24,157 bases of DNA. It comes from a virus. Both the position numbers and the translations under genes were made by a program. Positions 1 to 7,625 of this stretch are shown piece after piece; position 1 is the stretch's first letter; each line of letters begins with the position of its first letter. The DNA is taken from positions 1 through 24,157 of IMG/VR virus record IMGVR_UViG_3300020595_000193; one strand, given 5' to 3'. The notes beneath the pieces were generated by a model, which was given only the letters and a program-made list of their open reading frames with translations, searched no databases and was not told the origin of the DNA.

Positions 1-590
1 GCAGAAGGTTGGGCAGTAGGGCTAGACTCGTTTGCTGTGTATAAGTCAGTACCGCCACCGCCGCCACCACCAGAAGGTGTAGCCCAAGAGACAGCCCCTG
101 AACCATTTGTGGTAAGAACTTGGCCTGAAGCTGTACCATCTACATTAGGTAGAGTGTAGGTTTCACTTATTCTTACTGTATCTGATGTACTACCAATACT
201 TACTTGATCTGAGGCTGATGAATTAACATAATTACCGAAAGCAAGTGAACGAGCGTGAGTTGCTTCTGTTGATTGTCCTAGTGCAATACTTGAAGTTCCA
301 GAGGCTTTTGCATAGTAACCCGCAGAAAAAGAATTACTGCCAGAAGCTATAGTTCTAAAACCGATACTAGCCGCCCTTGAGCCTGATGCGCCATAGCTTG
401 TCGTATTATTAGAAACACTAAATGCCACTGAAGAAGTTCCAGATGCTCTTGAGTCAGGGCCAGCAAAACTGTCGAATCCTGTACTTACTGCACTGTCACC
501 TATAGCTATGGCATTAGTTCCTGTAGCACTAGGCTGTGCTGTAGGACTGCTTTCATTAGCATCATATAAGTCAGCACCGCCACCGCCAGA
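1..590 (-). repeat. Repeated hinge cassette in fibre C-terminal region
   Basis: A glycine run followed by [18 protein letters not shown] occurs twice in the fibre reading frame, at about 590-531 and again at about 71-1. The sequence between them is one beta-roll-like module with TLPNVDGT and a W-A-T/A-P/A-SGGG hinge. The second copy is cut by the left edge, so at least one more module probably follows outside the window. Confidence 0.7.
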
Positions 591-1829
591 AGCCGCCGCC
601 CAAGTCAAACCACCTGTATTGCCTGACTGTGCTGTTAGTACATAACCATTTGTTGGTGTATTGCTTACCTTGAGGTTAGCTTCGTCAACCACATTGTCAG
701 ATATTACTGTTGCACCATCGGCTGTTGATGTGACTTCGCCTGTGTGGTTTGGGTGAGTATAAGATGCACCGTCTGCCCCATCAGCTCCTGCTGGGCCTGT
801 AGCTCCAGTTGCACCTGTAGCTCCTGTAGCTCCATCACTTCCGTCAGCACCATCTACGCCAGCAGGACCTTGTGGTCCAGTAGCTCCAGTTGCTCCTGTA
901 GCTCCATCATTTCCGTCTGCCCCTGCTGGACCAGTTGGGCCTGTAGCTCCTTGCGGTCCAGTTGCTCCTGTAGCTCCAGTTGCGCCGTCTGAGCCATCTG
1001 CACCTGCTGGGCCTGCTGGACCAGCTACAGTTGAGGCCGCACCTTGAGGACCTGTAGCTCCAGTTGCACCTGTAGCTCCTGTAGCTCCTGTTGGACCTGC
1101 TACTGTACTATCAGCACCATCATTACCATCTGCACCTGCTGGGCCTGCTGGACCTGTTGCTCCAGTATTTCCTTGAGGGCCTGCTGGGCCTGTAGCTCCA
1201 GTATTTCCTTGAGGGCCTGTAGCTCCTTGAGGACCTGTAGCTCCTGCTGGACCAGCTACTGTACTGTCTGCACCGTCACTTCCGTCTGCCCCTGCTGGAC
1301 CTTGTGGACCTGTAGCTCCTGTAGCTCCTGTTGGACCTGCTACTGTACTATCAGCACCTTGTGGTCCTGTCGGTCCTGCTGGACCTGTTGCTCCAGTAGC
1401 TCCAGTTGGACCAGCTACAGTTGAGTCAGCACCCGCTGGACCTGTTGCACCTTGAGGACCTGTTGCCCCCACACCAGTTGGTATACCGAAAGCAAATGCA
1501 CCTACGCCGTTGTTGGCTGTAACAGTTGCTGTTGGACTACTTCCTGATGATAGCGATGATACAGTTACTGTAGCATCAGTTATGACATCTACAGCTTCTG
1601 CCGCATTCTTAGCGACGACTGCCGCGTCCTTTGCTACAACTGCCTCGTCTTTAGATGTTGTGGCTGTTGCCGCTGAAGCTGACGCACTAGCCGCACTGTT
1701 AGATGCTGAAGTTGCGCTGTTAGCCGCCGCTGTTTCACTAGCCGCCGCGTTGGATACTGATGCGTCAATAGCATTCGATTGTTCGTTAGTTACTCCAGAG
1801 TTGTTGTAGAAACTGGTCTTTGATGCCAT
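1..1829 (-). CDS. Collagen-like / beta-roll phage fibre (partial, runs off left edge)
   Basis: The frame is open from the ATG at 1829-1827 to the left edge with no stop, so the C-terminus is missing. GAGGA lies about 10 nt upstream of the ATG. The N-terminus ([17 protein letters not shown]) is followed by an Ala/Ser-rich stretch to about residue 95 that could form a trimeric coiled coil. Next come roughly 235 residues of Gly-X-Y collagen-like repeats (about 1480-768), a short linker ([11 protein letters not shown]), and a region rich in patterns like AIAIG, ASGTSS and SIALG (about 520-195). That last region resembles the left-handed beta-roll head repeats of YadA-type trimeric adhesins. A Gly-rich hinge and the start of a second copy of a DLY[12 protein letters not shown] segment reach the edge. 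Collagen-like phage proteins are usually trimeric fibres or appendages, so a receptor-binding or decoration role is inferred. The gene lies 5 bp after the head-tail adaptor, as the last visible member of the head operon. Confidence 0.85.
   Translation of the reverse strand, partial: MASKTSFYNNSGVTNEQSNAIDASVSNAAASETAAANSATSASNSAASASASAATATTSKDEAVVAKDAAVVAKNAAEAVDVITDATVTVSSLSSGSSPTATVTANNGVGAFAFGIPTGVGATGPQGATGPAGADSTVAGPTGATGATGPAGPTGPQGADSTVAGPTGATGATGPQGPAGADGSDGADSTVAGPAGATGPQGATGPQGNTGATGPAGPQGNTGATGPAGPAGADGNDGADSTVAGPTGATGATGATGATGPQGAASTVAGPAGPAGADGSDGATGATGATGPQGATGPTGPAGADGNDGATGATGATGPQGPAGVDGADGSDGATGATGATGATGPAGADGADGASYTHPNHTGEVTSTADGATVISDNVVDEANLKVSNTPTNGYVLTAQSGNTGGLTWAAASGGGGADLYDANESSPTAQPSATGTNAIAIGDSAVSTGFDSFAGPDSRASGTSSVAFSVSNNTTSYGASGSRAASIGFRTIASGSNSFSAGYYAKASGTSSIALGQSTEATHARSLAFGNYVNSSASDQVSIGSTSDTVRISETYTLPNVDGTASGQVLTTNGSGAVSWATPSGGGGGGGTDLYTANESSPTAQPS
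768..1480 (-). repeat. Collagen-like Gly-X-Y repeat tract with regular STVAGP interruptions
   Basis: On the minus strand the codons read as Gly-X-Y triplets such as GAT, GPQ, GPA and GAD. At DNA level this gives many near-identical 9-nt units (the complement of gctcctgta or gctccagtt). Five times the tract is broken by (D/A)STVAGP, near 1411, 1337, 1253, 1097 and 1021. Each break puts seven residues between glycines and so shifts the triplet phase. Such tracts expand and contract easily by recombination or polymerase slippage. Confidence 0.85.
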
Positions 1830-1834
1830 TTGGA

Positions 1835-2449
1835 TTAATCCTCATAATAGTGTGTAGGACGAACAACTTGATTGATGCCAGACTGTTCAGCACTGTTTGC
1901 GTGTTCCTGTATCTCAAGTAAGAAAGAGCCAGACTTTTGATCAAAGACGGCGGCTCTCTCATCTAAGAAATAGTCAGCGGCATAAGATAGGGCTGTGTAA
2001 GTCAGTAGATCAGATGCAATAGTCGTCAGCATGTTCGTGTCGCTGTCGCTCGTTAGTGTCGCTTGCTCTGCGTAGTAGTTCAGATACAACGTGCCAGTGG
2101 TAGGCTTTGGGTGTATCTTAATGTTACCTTGCTCTCTACAGAAGAACCTTGGAGAGCCTAGTTCACCAGTTTTCTGGTGCTGTATCATTTCGTGGAGGGG
2201 TATGCGTACTAGTGAGTTACCATTGTAATAAAGTTCAATGATCTCAAGTGTGTCATCAGGTATTACTATTTGAGAAGTACCAGATGCACTGGTCACGTTG
2301 TACTGGTTCTGCTTTTCCATCGCTGGCACACGCAACTGTCTTTGTATTCTAGTGATTGCTTGATCAATGAAGGTGTCAGCCAAAGCATTCGAACAGTCAC
2401 TACGATTTAGAAGAGCAATAAAGTGTGCTCGGATTTCACCTTTGTTCAT
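1835..2449 (-). CDS. Head-tail adaptor (SU10-type adaptor family)
   Basis: This 204-residue protein starts with a helical N-terminus ([17 protein letters not shown], then [15 protein letters not shown]). A beta-rich middle follows ([19 protein letters not shown], then [20 protein letters not shown]) and then a helical C-terminus ([19 protein letters not shown]). This order and length are typical of podovirus adaptor or connector proteins that sit under the portal and join head to tail, such as those found with SU10-like capsids. The position after the capsid gene fits. No strong ribosome site is seen; the start lies 6 nt after the upstream stop, so translational coupling is likely. The family assignment is from recognition of the pattern, not a search. 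Confidence 0.7.
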   Translation of the reverse strand: MNKGEIRAHFIALLNRSDCSNALADTFIDQAITRIQRQLRVPAMEKQNQYNVTSASGTSQIVIPDDTLEIIELYYNGNSLVRIPLHEMIQHQKTGELGSPRFFCREQGNIKIHPKPTTGTLYLNYYAEQATLTSDSDTNMLTTIASDLLTYTALSYAADYFLDERAAVFDQKSGSFLLEIQEHANSAEQSGINQVVRPTHYYED

Positions 2450-2455
2450 TGGTTA

Positions 2456-2593
2456 TTACTTTCTTTTCTTGGCTGTCTTTGCCGCTTTTTTGAAGGCACT
2501 GTCAGTAGGTGCGCCTTTTGCGCCCTTTTTTCTCATTGGCTTGCCTGATGCTCTTTTCTTGTGAATGTTTGCGTATAATCCTGCTTTTGCCAT
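2456..2593 (-). CDS. Small basic phage protein (45 aa), unknown function
   Basis: A 45-residue reading frame beginning MAKAGLYANIHKKRASG fills the gap between its neighbours. Its ATG is at 2593-2591 and its stop TAA at 2458-2456. GAGGG lies about 9 nt upstream. It is very rich in Lys and Ala, with a KKAAKTAKKRK end, so it should bind nucleic acid or an acidic partner. Short basic proteins with a MAKAGLYANI-like start are common next to head genes in marine podoviruses, but their role is not established. Confidence 0.75.
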   Translation of the reverse strand: MAKAGLYANIHKKRASGKPMRKKGAKGAPTDSAFKKAAKTAKKRK

Positions 2594-2595
2594 TT

Positions 2596-2916
2596 TTAGA
2601 CCCTCTTATCTGTTGTGAGGAACATATCTAAGTCCTCGTTCTTTAGCTTGCGGACAACCTCTGAGCCTTTAGCTTCCCAGATGTTAAACCCTTCTCGCAT
2701 CCATTTTTCTACAACGGCTGTCGGTATAGACGCTACTCGCATCATATCTCCTGTAGGCTTCGAACTGCTTTGGTTTCGAGCGTCTTTCAGATCGTCTAAG
2801 AACGACTGAGATATGTTTTGCGTGTGTTTACCAATCAACTCCCCATGCTCATGTATGAAGTTTGTTTCGTTTTGTATTAATGTTGGCTGGTGTTGTTTTT
2901 TGTTCTGATTAGTCAT
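2596..2916 (-). CDS. Hypothetical head-region protein (106 aa)
   Basis: I chose the ATG at 2916 (MTNQNKKQHQPTLI) because AAGGT lies 7-8 nt before it. A longer frame to 2973 would run into the terminator-like hairpin. The product is soluble, with no membrane segment. Its middle (QNISQSFLDDLKDARN) is helical, and the C-terminal half reads MMRVASIPTAVVEKWMREGFNIW. A motif like 'RVASIPTAVVEKW' appears in small phage proteins encoded near the capsid gene, but I cannot assign a function. It lies 2 bp before the 45-residue gene and is likely co-translated with it. Confidence 0.7.
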   Translation of the reverse strand: MTNQNKKQHQPTLIQNETNFIHEHGELIGKHTQNISQSFLDDLKDARNQSSSKPTGDMMRVASIPTAVVEKWMREGFNIWEAKGSEVVRKLKNEDLDMFLTTDKRV

Positions 2917-2935
2917 TGTGCTACCTTGTAAATGC

Positions 2936-2998
2936 AAAAGGCCACCCAGAGTGACACAAAGTAAGGAGAGCAAAACCTATGTGTATCTCTGGGTGACC
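2936..2998 (-). terminator. Terminator-like hairpin after the major capsid gene
   Basis: On the minus strand GGTCACCCAGAG (2998-2987) pairs with CTCTGGGTGGCC (2951-2940), 12 bp with one mismatch. An inner ACACA/TGTGT pairing shortens the loop. The stem is followed directly by TTTTGC. It lies 40 bp after the capsid stop and before the next ribosome site. A partial terminator here would let the capsid message be more abundant than the downstream genes. The loop is long, so termination efficiency is uncertain. Confidence 0.6.
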
Positions 2999-3037
2999 TA
3001 ATTGATAAAGACCTATTCGTGGTCTATTTGCTCAGAC

Positions 3038-4173
3038 TTATGACAATCCTGTGATTGCAACTGAGTCTGCAAAGTTGGTATGTTTGCAGCTTACTTCTCC
3101 GACAATATGATGAGAATCTGAGTCACCTGTCTTGGCAAGTAGTGTGCGTGTAAATGGACGCAGCGTACAAGTTTTAAACATTGACGGATCTATCAATAGA
3201 GCGTGTGTTGATTTTAGCTGGCGGTTAAGCACAACTCTGTATTCGCCGTATGGGCTACATTACGGCACCTTCACCTAAGTTCGTTAATCTTAGATCGTCT
3301 GTTAAGACTGCTCATGCTTTCACATGAGATGAGACTATATCATCACTGCGTGTTGCAGTGTCTGGCGCTTCCACTCACTTGAGTGTACTTCCTCTCGGAA
3401 TAGTCGTTGCACCTTCCCCATTTTAACGGGGCTTGGCTCAGTATTACCTTATCTCTCGACGTAGGCTTCCACTGAGTTCACCAGATTTAATGTACGCTAG
3501 CCACGTCAACGTACAGATCAATCGCATTGACCAATGTCTTACCTTGAGAGATCTCACGGTTACGACCTGATGCTGCTGAGAAACCAGCGACTATTTGAGC
3601 ATCTGCGGTTTTGATCATAAAAGTATTTACGTCTGAACCGTTTGTGTAAGCAGTTTGACCAGCTTCCAATAGCTTTGCTTCTGTAAGAGCATCTGTTGCG
3701 TTTGAACCGGCATCTACAGTTGTAGAGATCTGGTTTAAGAAAGAAGTCATCTTCCGCGCTGTTGTAGCATTACCAACAACAGTTGCCTGGGCAACACCAA
3801 CTAATGCGTGTTCATAGTCGCGTTTGATCTCCTTCAACTTTTTTGCGAGGTTGAGGGCCGTTTCGGTTTTTCTTCCATATGTGGCAACAGCATCACTTGT
3901 AGCGGAGATGTTGAATCCCTTTGTTAAGATCTGTGTCGTATTAGTACGTTCTACTTGTGGGTCTAACGCAATCATCGTCGCTGTAGCCCCTTCCACCGCG
4001 GCATTCGTGCCAGCCGCTGCGAGACTGTCCTCCAAAAATGAGAATGTACGAGCAGATATCTTTTCGTTTTTACACATGGCTTGCATGGGCGTATCAAACG
4101 GAGAAATGTTACTCAAAATATCTGAGACGTCCTCTTTCTGGCCCACAGTTGTGTATGAAGTGAGTAGGGTCAT
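3038..4173 (-). CDS. Major capsid protein, split by a group I intron
   Basis: The coding sequence is complement(join(3038..3257,3509..4173)), giving 294 residues after splicing. Exon 1 encodes residues 1-221 plus two bases of codon 222. It contains FDTPMQ, AAVEGATAT, the helix ATYGRKTETALNLAKKLKEIKRD, and VVGNATTARK, which are hallmarks of the DUF5309/SU10-type HK97-fold major capsid family. Exon 2 resumes SPYGEYRVVLNRQL, then THALLIDPSMFKTCTLRPF, LLAKTGDSDSHHIVGE and ADSVAITGL, the conserved C-terminal half of the same family. Unspliced RNA would end after V-D-V-A-S-V-H, giving a 228-residue truncation without the C-terminal domain. AGGA lies about 12 nt before the ATG. The gene follows the scaffold by 45 bp. 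The total exon length of 885 nt is divisible by three, which supports the splice sites. Confidence 0.92.
3258..3508 (-). ncRNA. Group I self-splicing intron (subgroup IA-like, no endonuclease)
   Basis: This 251-nt insertion lies in the major capsid gene. In minus-strand order it shows several group I elements. P1: exon UGUACGU (3515-3509) pairs with GCGUACA (3497-3491), with the exon-terminal U3509 on G3497. A Q-like GAGCCAAGCC is at 3439-3430. P5 is CCCC/GGGG (3431-3428 with 3419-3416). An R-like GGUGCAACGACUA is at 3413-3401. Small P7.1/P7.2-type hairpins are TTCC/GGAA and CACTC/GAGTG. P8 is CACTGC/GCAGTG (3360-3344). An S-like AUGAUAUAGUC is at 3343-3333, whose UAGUC closes P7 with GACUA (3405-3401). 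P9 is CTCATG/CATGAG (3328-3311). The terminal G is 3258. P10: GGCUA in the P1 loop (3502-3498) pairs with the first five exon 2 bases UAGCC (3257-3253). Splicing restores the frame exactly. There is no room for a homing endonuclease gene. Confidence 0.93.
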
Positions 4174-4218
4174 GGTATTGTATTCCTTATGTTTTTTTGA
4201 AAATTAGACAAGATTTGA

Positions 4219-5289
4219 TTAGTCTTTCCAGCCACTCATGAGAGCTGCTGCAATGTCATCTAAATCACTATGACCGTGTAAGTTTTTTATAGCTGCTTGC
4301 CGTTTTCTTTCGGCAGCTCCTTCTTTACTTAATGGTGCTTTTCTAGAACTAAGAACTTTGGTCTTACCGCTTTTTGACTTCGTCAGTTTGGCTTTTGCTT
4401 TTTTGCTTTTAGCGGACTGTTTTGATTGGTCATAGAGACGTGCTTTGTTAATCAACATAATGACTTGTGGGTCAGTGTATTGGTCAACCTGTTCTTGTGG
4501 AAGTCCCGACTTTACAGCGTAGTTACGAATGTCTGAATAGAGTTCGTTACCCCAATCTGGCAGCTGCTCCTGGAGAACCTTGACGCAGTTTGCGGCAGCT
4601 TCTTTGGATTGTTCTGCAAATTGTTGCTGTTGTTGAGATACAAGCGTGTTACTTTCCTCTTTTAAGAAAGTTAAGTCTTCCTCTGCTTGCTTTGCGTCTT
4701 GTCGTAGTTGGGCAAACGTATCTGGATCCATCTGACGACTAGCTACCAACATATCAATGTCGGCATAGGGTTTGAACCTTGCTTCGGCGCGTTCTAGTAG
4801 TTTTTGATATGACAACTGCGTTTGTGCCAGGCTTTCGTCTGATTGTTTTCGCTGGTTGGCTAAATCCTGAGACTTTTTGGTTAAAGACGCTTCTTGACCA
4901 TAGAGCCGTTTCAAATCCTTTACAGATACCTGTTTAGACTCACCGTTGACATTGATGTCTACAACCTGATCGTCTGAAGCTGCTAGAGGTTCTTCGTCCT
5001 CTTCATCATCTTCGTCTTCATCATCAGTTTCGCCATCTTCGTCGTCTAGTTCGTCTGTGTCATCAGGGTCATCAAGGTTATCTTCGCCTTCATCGTCCTC
5101 TTCAGTGTCTTCATTGTCTAGTCCATCTTCAGTTACCTCTGTCTCATTGAGGTCTTCGGATGTCGCATCTTCATCAACTTCAGATAAGGTTTCCCCGTCG
5201 TCCCATCGTCCTAAGATTGCTTCTGCCGCTTCATCTACATCGAGATTTTGTGGCTCAGAGTTTACATTTTGCACGTTGTTATCATTCAT
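4219..5289 (-). CDS. Putative capsid scaffolding protein
   Basis: This 356-residue protein has an extremely Asp/Glu-rich segment at about residues 18-105. A long coiled-coil region follows at about 130-250 (EASLTKKSQDLANQRK, SYQKLLERAEARFKP, QQQQQFAEQSKEAAAN), and then a Lys-rich segment near 295-340 (SKKAKAKLTKSKSGKTK). The acidic/coiled-coil/basic layout and the place between portal and major capsid genes fit an assembly scaffold, whose basic end would bind the inner face of the capsid protein. Sequence identity in scaffolds is low, so position and composition carry the call. The ATG overlaps the stop of the upstream gene as ATGA at 5289-5286, a sign of translational coupling. Confidence 0.75.
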   Translation of the reverse strand: MNDNNVQNVNSEPQNLDVDEAAEAILGRWDDGETLSEVDEDATSEDLNETEVTEDGLDNEDTEEDDEGEDNLDDPDDTDELDDEDGETDDEDEDDEEDEEPLAASDDQVVDINVNGESKQVSVKDLKRLYGQEASLTKKSQDLANQRKQSDESLAQTQLSYQKLLERAEARFKPYADIDMLVASRQMDPDTFAQLRQDAKQAEEDLTFLKEESNTLVSQQQQQFAEQSKEAAANCVKVLQEQLPDWGNELYSDIRNYAVKSGLPQEQVDQYTDPQVIMLINKARLYDQSKQSAKSKKAKAKLTKSKSGKTKVLSSRKAPLSKEGAAERKRQAAIKNLHGHSDLDDIAAALMSGWKD

Positions 5290-5564
5290 GGTGCTGAATC
5301 CTCTTGGCTGGTTTCGCCGTTCTGCTGTTCTACAATGCTGTCACGCACTTGAACTCGCTGTTTCAATGTATCAACCACGTCTACTAATGCGCGATAGTGG
5401 CTGTATGCATCTTCTCTTTTATCCTGGTCGCCAGGTTGTGTGTTTACAAAAGACTGAAAAGTCCTCTCGACCAGTTCGTTGATGACTGAGTTAAAAGCAG
5501 TACTATCTAGTATAGTGCGTGCTTCATCCCCAGCCACCACAAGTTGCTCTTCTTGGGTTGGCAT
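5286..5564 (-). CDS. Hypothetical protein between portal and scaffold (92 aa)
   Basis: The product is a mostly helical, acidic 92-residue protein (MPTQEEQLVVAGDEARTIL, then FNSVINELVERTFQSF, DTLKQRVQVRDSIVEQ). AAGGAAG lies upstream of the start. It has no membrane segment or catalytic motif that I recognise. Its place between portal and scaffold and its tight 4-bp overlap with the scaffold gene suggest a head-assembly accessory role, which is only inferred from context. Confidence 0.75.
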   Translation of the reverse strand: MPTQEEQLVVAGDEARTILDSTAFNSVINELVERTFQSFVNTQPGDQDKREDAYSHYRALVDVVDTLKQRVQVRDSIVEQQNGETSQEDSAP

Positions 5565-5591
5565 AGTTTTTGCTTCCTTGGTTAGTGATTA

Positions 5592-7622
5592 TTAGCCGTT
5601 AGGGCTTGCTATAGCGCGAACATCGTCGGCTTTACGTGCAATCTCTAGTTCTTCTAGGTTGACGTATTCTTTGTGCTCAAACTCAGTTTCTTTGAGGTCT
5701 TGCTTGTCAGATTGTAGGGCGAATGCTTGTTGAGCCTTCATAGTGTCTAGCTCATGTTTCATTTGCCGCATTTGTGCATCCATCTGTACCTTCATTTCAG
5801 CGACAGCTGTTTGTCGCTCTTGTAGCTGCATCTGCTGCTGTGCCATTTGCATTTGTAGTTCTGCATTTGGATCTGGTTGTGCTGGTGGTATCTGCGCTGG
5901 GTCAGTTAAGAAATCAGCAACATTCTTGATACCTGATTTATCCAGGACTGATGCCAACATCTTGTACTTATTCATTGGTGAATACATTTCTCCAAGTGTT
6001 GGATCTTGTGAGAATAGGTTGTGGAATGCCAGGTGCTTTTGCACCATGTTCTCCTGGTCACCATATCCAAGGTGAAACTCTACCTGGACGTCACGCTTGT
6101 CAGCCCATTTTGATGGGTCGATTTGCACATAGCGCCCTGCAAGTTCAACGATCTTCTCTTCACTCTCATTCTCTACGATTAGTGAGTAGACCATACTGAA
6201 TAATGGTTTGAGGAAGTTGTTTGCAAAGTTACGTGCGATCACTTTCTGACGTTGTTGAGACATCGTAGCAAGCTGTTCAACCATAGCTGCTGAGTTCTGC
6301 TTGCTTAGTGCATCTTTGTTTAGACCTTGTGATAGACGTGAGACACCTGACGTGTCTTCTTTCTCTTCGTCTAGCATCTGCATTGTTTGGAATACAAATG
6401 GGTTCAGAGACGCCTGTTGCATAGGACTGATGGCGTCTGGGCGTGTTACGTTTACAATACCACCGACACGATTGTCTATTAGTTCTCTTGGGTTCGTAAG
6501 ACCACCTTTAACCACTGTGTATCTAGGGTTATTTGTAACCATAGCGTGATCAAGAATTGACCTGGTTAACACTGTACGTGCATTCTGAATACCAAGCAGC
6601 TTCTCAGCAAAGTTGTTACCGTGAAATGCGTGAGGGATAGGTAGAGGTACAAACGCTACAAATGGACGTCTGTTTACTATTTCTTTCTCAAGTAAAACAT
6701 TAGATGCTTTGACTACTCTGTATAAGTAAGCAACACCGGTACCTTCACAATCTAGTTCTATGTAAGACTCAGTGATTGTTACCTGGCGTGTTTGGCGCTG
6801 GTCGCCTCTAAAGTTAAATCCACGGTCAGCACCTATGTCGTCATGGCGCGATAGTATCTCTGGGTCACTGTCAAAGTCATTATCTTCGTTGTCTGATATC
6901 TTATCAACTAAGTCATGGTCATAACCCATTTCAATAAGTTCAGAGATAGATTTCTTAGTGCGGTGTGCACAAAATGGCACTGTGTCTAGGGACTTTGCTT
7001 GTGGTGCAATTAGAAACTCTTCTGGCGCTATGGCTTCTACTTTAACTTGTGATGTATCTCTAGTTACTCGGAGATCCCCACTGTATAGGCCCATCTCATC
7101 TTGCTCGATTTCCTCGATCTCGACGTTGTCCTGGGCAAGCACCATGTCCAGCTCTTCTTCAGTTAGGTTCTCGACGTACTCAAGTGTACTTTCGTCTTGC
7201 ATGCACCAATAAACTTTGGCGATACCAGCGCGAGCTATGAGGCCATCGTGTATGACTGTTTGCATCGTTTCAAAGAGGTTATTCTGGCGATGTAAGACGT
7301 AGTCAGTGTACTCTGTGCATACTTCTGCTGTGTCAACGTCATCGGCGTTCTGTGGGGCAAATCTAAGGGTTTTGTTACCTGTACTAAAAGTCTCTAGGAG
7401 TGCAGCTTTCATGCTTTCTACAGCGTCGTAGACATCTTGGCTTACAAACTTACTGTTGCCATCGTGCGCTGGGCGCGGCAGCTTTGCAGCGTAGTAATCC
7501 ATTACCCTGCGGCGTTCTCTGGACAACTCTGAGTCATAGTAGCCAATTGAACGTCTGAGGTTCGTGTCAACAATTGATACGATCTGGTCGTCATCAAGTT
7601 TTTTATAGTCATCTGATTTCAT
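5592..7622 (-). CDS. Portal protein
   Basis: This 676-residue protein opens with YYDSELSRERRRVMDYYAAKLPR, then KFVSQDVYDAVESMKAALLETF and AEVCTEYTDYVLHRQNNLFE. These are patterns typical of large podovirus portals. The middle carries PFVAFVPLPIPHAFHGNNFAE and VTNNPRYTVVKGGLTNP. The segment GVSRLSQGLNKDALS is well kept in this family. The C-terminus from about residue 585 is a Gln/Met-rich coiled coil (ELQMQMAQQQMQLQERQ), as expected for a barrel region. The portal forms the dodecameric ring at one vertex, through which DNA enters and leaves. It lies immediately downstream of the large terminase, its functional partner. Only a weak GAGATGG-type ribosome site is seen. Confidence 0.9.
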   Translation of the reverse strand: MKSDDYKKLDDDQIVSIVDTNLRRSIGYYDSELSRERRRVMDYYAAKLPRPAHDGNSKFVSQDVYDAVESMKAALLETFSTGNKTLRFAPQNADDVDTAEVCTEYTDYVLHRQNNLFETMQTVIHDGLIARAGIAKVYWCMQDESTLEYVENLTEEELDMVLAQDNVEIEEIEQDEMGLYSGDLRVTRDTSQVKVEAIAPEEFLIAPQAKSLDTVPFCAHRTKKSISELIEMGYDHDLVDKISDNEDNDFDSDPEILSRHDDIGADRGFNFRGDQRQTRQVTITESYIELDCEGTGVAYLYRVVKASNVLLEKEIVNRRPFVAFVPLPIPHAFHGNNFAEKLLGIQNARTVLTRSILDHAMVTNNPRYTVVKGGLTNPRELIDNRVGGIVNVTRPDAISPMQQASLNPFVFQTMQMLDEEKEDTSGVSRLSQGLNKDALSKQNSAAMVEQLATMSQQRQKVIARNFANNFLKPLFSMVYSLIVENESEEKIVELAGRYVQIDPSKWADKRDVQVEFHLGYGDQENMVQKHLAFHNLFSQDPTLGEMYSPMNKYKMLASVLDKSGIKNVADFLTDPAQIPPAQPDPNAELQMQMAQQQMQLQERQTAVAEMKVQMDAQMRQMKHELDTMKAQQAFALQSDKQDLKETEFEHKEYVNLEELEIARKADDVRAIASPNG

Positions 7623-7625
7623 TTT

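Noticed and set aside
744-1424. Cys/Ser-rich plus-strand reading frames (82 and 126 residues)
   Set aside because: They are antisense to the collagen-like repeat; the Cys-Ser-Ser pattern is simply the other strand of the Gly-X-Y codons.
768-1480. CRISPR-like array of short repeats
   Set aside because: The repeats are 9-nt codon triplets without spacers of constant length and lie within a continuous protein frame.
1510-1809. 99-residue Ala/Val-rich plus-strand frame
   Set aside because: It mirrors the Ala/Ser-rich N-terminal stalk of the minus-strand fibre gene and has no ribosome site.
3038-4173. Major capsid gene as a pseudogene or frameshifted gene
   Set aside because: The interruption is a 251-nt insert with group I core elements and matched P1 and P10 pairings. 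Its removal restores the frame exactly, and both exons keep conserved protein motifs.
5057-5482. Ser-rich 141-residue plus-strand frame
   Set aside because: It is the antisense of the Asp/Glu-rich scaffold segment, whose codons read as Ser on the other strand.
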